Shown here: piece after piece, positions 60,155 through 64,000 of the stretch | Numbering within the stretch: position 1 is the stretch's first letter | Layout: each line of letters opens with the position of its first letter | Source: CAWBBA01 sp963729795 | GTDB taxonomy: Bacteria; Desulfobacterota; Desulfomonilia; Desulfomonilales; Desulfomonilaceae | Assembly (NCBI GenBank): GCA_963729795.1 | Contig: CAVSPC010000056.1 | Location: 1-64,000 of the forward strand | Direction of reading: 5' to 3' | DNA length: 64,000 bases | Notes under the pieces: generated by a model | Databases searched by the model: none | What the model was told of the DNA's origin: nothing | Seen by the model: the letters and a program-made list of their open reading frames with translations, nothing else | Translations under genes and position numbers: made by a program

Positions 60155-60853
60155 TTGGTAAAGGAATACGGGGGCCGATGCGTCGTCGATGACGTTAGCA
60201 TCCGTATTCGTTCAGGCCAGGTTGTAGGTTTACTTGGTCCAAATGGAGCCGGCAAGACGACCACGTTCTACATAATCACTGGGCTGGTAAAACCGGATAA
60301 GGGTGAAGTTTACCTGGACGATCAGGAAATATCCCGGCTCCCGGTGTACCTTCGGGCTCGGCTTGGGATAAACTATTTGCCCCAGGAGACATCTGTTTTC
60401 CGGAAGCTAACCGTAGGCGAAAACATCATGGCCATTCTCGAAACAGTGGAATCGAACAAAATTCGCCGTAACGCAAGACTTGAGGAACTATTGGCAGAAC
60501 TGGACATCGTTGCCTTGAAAGACCAGAGGGCTGACAGCCTATCCGGAGGTCAGAAAAGGCGGTTGGAAATCACTCGTGCCCTCGTAACCGACCCGGATTT
60601 CATTCTTTTGGATGAGCCGTTTGCGGGACTCGATCCGATTGTGGTTTTGGAGATCCAGAAGATTATTGCAAAACTCAGAGATCGCGGAATAGGAGTTGTG
60701 ATTACCGATCACAACACTAGAGAGACCCTTGGCGTTTGTGATATGATATACCTTCTGGATAAAGGCCGAATCCTCGAATACGGAGATCCCCAAGCCATAG
60801 CGTCCAGCGAACGCGCCAGAGAAATCTACCTCGGTAAACAATTCAGTATGTGA
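60155..60853 (+). CDS. lptB: LPS export ABC transporter ATPase LptB
   Basis: About 232 residues. Walker A is LLGPNGAGKTTTFYII, the signature motif is DSLSGGQKRRLEITRAL and Walker B is FILLDEPFAGLDPI; the LptB-typical PQETSVFRKLTVGENIMAI precedes them. It powers LPS extraction with LptFG, which are not in the window. The start is uncertain: TTG at 60155 removes a few conserved N-terminal residues (KAQGL), while an in-frame CTG at 60140 overlapping the lptA stop would keep them. No ATG or GTG is available. Confidence 0.93.
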   Translation: MVKEYGGRCVVDDVSIRIRSGQVVGLLGPNGAGKTTTFYIITGLVKPDKGEVYLDDQEISRLPVYLRARLGINYLPQETSVFRKLTVGENIMAILETVESNKIRRNARLEELLAELDIVALKDQRADSLSGGQKRRLEITRALVTDPDFILLDEPFAGLDPIVVLEIQKIIAKLRDRGIGVVITDHNTRETLGVCDMIYLLDKGRILEYGDPQAIASSERAREIYLGKQFSM

Positions 60854-60857
60854 TCAA

Positions 60858-62291
60858 ATGGCCCTTGAGATAAAACAGCAGTTGCGTCAAACCCAGCAAC
60901 TGGTTATGACGCCCCAACTACAGCAAGCAATCAAGCTTCTTCAGTACAGTCATCTCGAAGTTCTTGATGCTGTGGAGCAGGAACTGAAGGAGAATCCTCT
61001 CCTGGAGGCATCTTCCTTTGACGAACCTTTCACTGAAGGTGAATCCGACGTAAGGAACGATCTCTGCTCTCTCGAGGATCTCGCAAGAGAACCGGAGACT
61101 CCCGATCAGGGAGACATCTTCGAAGTAGACTGGGAAAATTACTTGGAAAGTTATGGAGGCGACTATGCTCCGGCACAAAGGGATTTTGAAGACCGTCCGC
61201 CTCTTGAAAATATGGTCACCTACCAGGAGACCCTGTTTCAATATCTTGTTCAGCAGCTTCAACTCAGTCACATCGAGGGCGATGACCGAAGAATAGCCAT
61301 AGAAATTATCGGTAATGTGGACGAAAACGGCTACCTCGACGCGGAACTCGAAGAGCTTGCGGCTTCTTTGAAAGTTCCATTAGAAGATGTCGAACGTATT
61401 TTGGCAGAGGTTCAGAAATTCGACCCTCGTGGTATCGCTGCACGTAATTTCAAAGAATGCCTGACCATACAGATTAAGGCCCTCAATCCTCCTCATCTTC
61501 TTGCCGAGCGGATTCTCGATGAGGCCTTTGAGCTCTTCCAGCAGGGAAAACTTGACCATGTGGCCCGAAAACTCAAGGTTTCCCTCGATGAGGTAAAGGA
61601 AGCCGGAAAAGTCATTTGCTCAGCCGACCCCAAGCCCGGCAGACCTTTTGTCAGTTCTGACACAATCTATGTCGTTCCCGATATTTATGTGGTACGGACA
61701 GGAAAAGACTACACCGTGGTTCTCAACGACGATGGGCTGCCCAGGCTTAAAATAAGCTCTTTTTACCAAAGGGAACTGCACTCCAACGGTTGCTCTTCGG
61801 TCACGAAGGATTATATTCATGAGAAGATGCGAGGGGCAATGTGGCTGATCAAGAGCATCCATCAGCGACAGAGGACCATTCACCGGGTTGCTCAGTCCAT
61901 TATTAAATTTCAGCGAGAGTTCTTTGATAAGGGGATAGATTATCTCAGGCCGCTGATCTTGAAAGATGTGGCGGATGACATCGAGATGCATGAATCTACC
62001 ATAAGCCGCGTCACTACCAACAAGTATATGCATACTCCACGTGGCATCTTCGAACTCAAATATTTCTTTAACTCGGGAATACGACATGGGTCCGATGCTG
62101 TTGCGTCGGAATCAGTGAAGAATCAGATCTTACGGATTGTAAAGAACGAAAACCCGAAAAAGCCTGCCAGCGACAAACAAATAGTGGAGGAGCTGGCTAA
62201 GTGCGAAATACACATTGCCCGCCGCACTATAGCTAAGTACAGGGAATTAATGGGCATTCCGCCATCGAGTAAGCGGAGAAAGAAATTCTGA
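60858..62291 (+). CDS. rpoN: RNA polymerase sigma-54 factor
   Basis: 477 residues. The N-terminal region I is Gln/Leu-rich (LRQTQQLVMTPQLQQAIKLLQYSHLEVLDAVEQELKENPLLE), region II is acidic, a core-binding domain follows, and the DNA-binding end has DIEMHESTISRVTTNKYMHTPRGIFELKYFF and the RpoN box ARRTIAKYREL. It directs transcription from -24/-12 promoters with enhancer-binding activators. It starts 4 bases after the lptB stop, the common lptB-rpoN-hpf-ptsN order. Confidence 0.96.
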   Translation: MALEIKQQLRQTQQLVMTPQLQQAIKLLQYSHLEVLDAVEQELKENPLLEASSFDEPFTEGESDVRNDLCSLEDLAREPETPDQGDIFEVDWENYLESYGGDYAPAQRDFEDRPPLENMVTYQETLFQYLVQQLQLSHIEGDDRRIAIEIIGNVDENGYLDAELEELAASLKVPLEDVERILAEVQKFDPRGIAARNFKECLTIQIKALNPPHLLAERILDEAFELFQQGKLDHVARKLKVSLDEVKEAGKVICSADPKPGRPFVSSDTIYVVPDIYVVRTGKDYTVVLNDDGLPRLKISSFYQRELHSNGCSSVTKDYIHEKMRGAMWLIKSIHQRQRTIHRVAQSIIKFQREFFDKGIDYLRPLILKDVADDIEMHESTISRVTTNKYMHTPRGIFELKYFFNSGIRHGSDAVASESVKNQILRIVKNENPKKPASDKQIVEELAKCEIHIARRTIAKYRELMGIPPSSKRRKKF

Positions 62292-62334
62292 GTCAAAGGA
62301 CCGCGAGTCAAGGTCCTTCTAGGGAGGTAACTCT

Positions 62335-62877
62335 ATGCAACTTTCTGTGACTTTCAGACATTTGGAATCATCTGACGCGCTGAAGAATTACGTCCAGGAA
62401 AGAACTTCACGGCTAACCAAGTACATAGATAGACCTTTGGAAAGCCAGGTTACCCTTTCGGTACAAAAATTCATGCAAACAGCCGACGTGGTAATCAACG
62501 CCGACGGCATCCGTATTGCTGGCCAAGAGTCTCATGAGGACATGTATGCCGCTATAGATTTGGTCATGGACAAAATCGAGCGTCAGGTAAAAAAGTACAA
62601 GGACAAAATCAGGACACATAGACCTTCCCAGGGAAAGGAAATCACGTGGCGTCGAGACATATATGAACAGGAGAGCTTCGAGGATGACCGGGAACCGGTA
62701 GTTGTGCGAACAGAAAACTATTTCGTTAAACCAATGTCCGTGGACGAAGCGGCAATGCAGATGGATCTATCGCAACAGGAGTTCCTTGTGTTCAACAATG
62801 CGTCCACGCAGACGGTAAACGTCCTTTATCGGCGCAAAGACGGCAACTATGGCCTGATAGTCCCACAGTCCTCCTAG
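62335..62877 (+). CDS. hpf: Long-form ribosome hibernation promoting factor
   Basis: 180 residues with GGGAGG before the ATG. The N-terminal domain (MQLSVTFRHLESSDALKNYVQERTSRLTKYIDRP) is the YfiA/RaiA fold. The C-terminal domain (VVVRTENYFVKPMSVDEAAMQMDLSQQEFLVFNNASTQTVNVLYRRKDGNYGLI) marks the long form that dimerises 70S ribosomes into 100S particles. It is directly downstream of rpoN, as is typical, and followed by two hairpins. Confidence 0.93.
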   Translation: MQLSVTFRHLESSDALKNYVQERTSRLTKYIDRPLESQVTLSVQKFMQTADVVINADGIRIAGQESHEDMYAAIDLVMDKIERQVKKYKDKIRTHRPSQGKEITWRRDIYEQESFEDDREPVVVRTENYFVKPMSVDEAAMQMDLSQQEFLVFNNASTQTVNVLYRRKDGNYGLIVPQSS

Positions 62878-62912
62878 CAAAGGATATGCGGAAACATAAG
62901 ATCCACTATTCT

Positions 62913-62938
62913 GTCCGATGACACAACGGAGATCGGAC
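62913..62938 (+). other. Hairpin after hpf
   Basis: GTCCGAT (62913-62919) pairs with ATCGGAC (62932-62938). Together with the larger hairpin at 62944 it could attenuate or process the transcript before ptsN. Confidence 0.35.
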
Positions 62939-62943
62939 AAACC

Positions 62944-62974
62944 GCCCGGTTAGAGAGAGCGCTCTGAACCGGGC
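62944..62974 (+). terminator. Hairpin between hpf and ptsN
   Basis: GCCCGGTT (62944-62951) pairs with AACCGGGC (62967-62974), with a palindromic AGAGCGCTCT inside. It is followed by CTATATATATC rather than a T run, so termination is probable but may be partial. Confidence 0.5.
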
Positions 62975-63108
62975 TATATATATCACCTTGGGATAGCGGC
63001 TGAAATGGAACTGATGTACATCACGGCTACTAAGCCTTTCTCCGATTGATCGGCGAGAGATCTCGCCTCGACCGTGGAATTCGGCGCCCCACCTCTAGAG
63101 TATCATAG

Positions 63109-63573
63109 ATGAAGATTCTTGATTTTCTTAGACCTGAAGCAATAATTTCATCACTGGAAGCCGGTTCGAAAGAGGAAGTTCTCGAACAACTGGTCGAACC
63201 TATTGCCAAATCGAATCCCAACATGAGCAGGTCGCTTCTGGTCGAAACTCTCATCGAGCGGGAAAATCTGGGGAGCACCGGCATTGGCGGTGGGGTGGCC
63301 ATTCCTCACGGGAAGTTCGATGGACTTGGCGGACTCGTGGCCAGTTTTGGGAAAAGCTCCAAAGGGATAAATTTCAGCTCGATGGACAACAGGCCGGCGT
63401 TTCTGTTCTTCCTTCTCATTGCCCCAAAAGACTCGGCTGGCGAGCATCTTAAAGCGTTGGCCCGGATCTCCAGGCTGTTCAAAGATCCGCTGTTCAAGAG
63501 CAGTCTTCAACAGGCAACATCAGCAGGAGAGATTTACGGCATACTGCAGGATTATGACTCACGGCTCCCCTGA
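63109..63573 (+). CDS. ptsN: PTS EIIA-like nitrogen regulatory protein PtsN
   Basis: 154 residues. It has the EIIA(Ntr) fold: MKILDFLRPEAIISSLEAGSKEEVLEQLVEPIA, then ERENLGSTGIGGGVAIPHGKF with the phosphorylated histidine, and FFLLIAPKDSAGEHLKALARISRLF. The mobile-helix PTS mannitol-type A2 domain is complete. It regulates carbon/nitrogen balance, sigma-54-linked processes or potassium transport in other bacteria. The ribosome site is weak. It lies 16 bases from the convergent hisH. Confidence 0.92.
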   Translation: MKILDFLRPEAIISSLEAGSKEEVLEQLVEPIAKSNPNMSRSLLVETLIERENLGSTGIGGGVAIPHGKFDGLGGLVASFGKSSKGINFSSMDNRPAFLFFLLIAPKDSAGEHLKALARISRLFKDPLFKSSLQQATSAGEIYGILQDYDSRLP

Positions 63574-63589
63574 TTCCTTTCAGCGAATT

Positions 63590-64000
63590 CTACAACCTCG
63601 CGAAATTAGCTAGGATCTTTAACCCGTTCTCTTGGCTCTTCTCCGGATGAAACTGAACGGCAAAGATGTTGTCCCGGGCTACGGCGCAAGTAAATGTGAT
63701 GCCGTACTGGGTTTGCCCTGCCACGTCCGCGCTGTCGTCCGGAAGCACATAATAGGAGTGCACAAAGTAAAAATGGCAGGCATCCGGAATTCCTCGAAAG
63801 ATTGGGACATCCTTGCGGAATAATACCTGGTTCCATCCCATGTGAGGAATTTTCAATTTCATATTCCGGTCGAACGCCTTTACTCCTCCTCGGATTACTT
63901 TCAAGCCTTCATGAAGACCGAATTCTTCAGAGTCGTCAAATAGGAGTTGCAGCCCTAAGCAAATTCCCAGAAAAGGGCGCTCCGATTTGATAAATTCCAA
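63590..64000 (-). CDS. hisH: Imidazole glycerol phosphate synthase glutaminase subunit, partial
   Basis: The 3' 136 codons of HisH, cut by the window edge, so the true start lies outside. Glutaminase landmarks are FLGICLGLQLLFDDSEE with the nucleophilic Cys, IPHMGWNQV, FYFVHSYYV and AVQFHPEKSQENGL with the His/Glu pair. It supplies ammonia to HisF in histidine synthesis. Neighbouring histidine genes would be to the right, off the window. Confidence 0.93.
   Translation of the reverse strand: MEFIKSERPFLGICLGLQLLFDDSEEFGLHEGLKVIRGGVKAFDRNMKLKIPHMGWNQVLFRKDVPIFRGIPDACHFYFVHSYYVLPDDSADVAGQTQYGITFTCAVARDNIFAVQFHPEKSQENGLKILANFARL

Noticed and set aside
1..64000. CRISPR arrays, riboswitches, rRNA genes, complete insertion sequences
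   Set aside because: Looked for by eye; no regularly spaced direct repeats, aptamer cores, rRNA segments or transposase genes were seen.

Overview
The window reads as chromosome of a Gram-negative, anaerobic, sulfate-reducing bacterium, most likely a member of the Desulfobacterota (former Deltaproteobacteria). Sulfate adenylyltransferase (minus strand, 47371-48627) points to sulfate activation. The Kdo and Lpt genes (57.3-60.9 kb) and three beta-barrel-like secreted proteins point to an outer membrane. The dense set of multiheme cytochromes, Fe-S proteins and an NrfD/MopB module (25-35.6 kb) is the style of sulfate reducers and their relatives. The genus cannot be fixed from the sequence alone.

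Layout. 0-6 kb: a frameshifted outer-membrane protein gene and an RND efflux pair. 6-9 kb: a gene-poor stretch with dispersed palindromic repeats, a gene broken by an amber codon, tRNA-Leu(UAA) and a duplicated-HTH protein. 9-13.2 kb: a PrmA-like methyltransferase, then isocitrate dehydrogenase and a GHMP sugar kinase enclosed by two inverted copies of a 95 bp element, then a small ABM-fold protein. 13.2-21.8 kb: an amidase, TldD, FtsY (frameshifted near the N-terminus), an AA_synth-family protein, an inverted HCDH-crotonase fusion (frameshifted) and a nitroreductase.

21.9-35.6 kb is the most interesting region: fourteen consecutive plus-strand genes. They are an exported NHL propeller, a small membrane protein, an internally duplicated polytopic membrane protein with a 50-residue partner, a membrane Fe-S protein, an FMN_bind/Fe-S membrane protein, a seven-haem NapC-like cytochrome, an HdrC-like Fe-S protein, a 2Fe-2S/4Fe-4S protein, a fumarate-reductase-type flavoprotein, a three-haem c7-like cytochrome, a four-cluster Fe-S protein, an NrfD quinone-site protein and a Tat-exported molybdopterin-oxidoreductase-like lipoprotein. 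The last four resemble a Qrc/Psr-type quinone module. The first part resembles a succinate/fumarate-type head wired through FMN and haem. Together they look like one transmembrane electron-transfer system. Its substrate is unknown, and treating it as one system is inference from order and composition.

35.6-53.6 kb: a frameshifted cyclase, two outer-membrane proteins around an AT-rich intergenic block, DUF3786, TPR, AICAR transformylase, SYLF and L,D-transpeptidase genes, a serine-palmitoyltransferase/AONS-like enzyme, the sat operon with a small partner, a LysM-M23 lipoprotein, a regulatory-like membrane protein and YqeC. 53.8-64 kb: a Cys-rich protein, PurC, PyrG, then a compact envelope and regulation cluster (KdsA-KdsC fusion, LptC, LptA, LptB, RpoN, HPF, PtsN) and the edge of HisH.

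Four otherwise conserved genes show single-base frameshifts at short homopolymers (750-753, 16868-16870, 19250-19253, 36047-36050). This suggests either sequence errors or recent decay and should be kept in mind when using this annotation. Several families of short palindromic repeats occupy the intergenic regions and in two cases supply the stop codon of the upstream gene.
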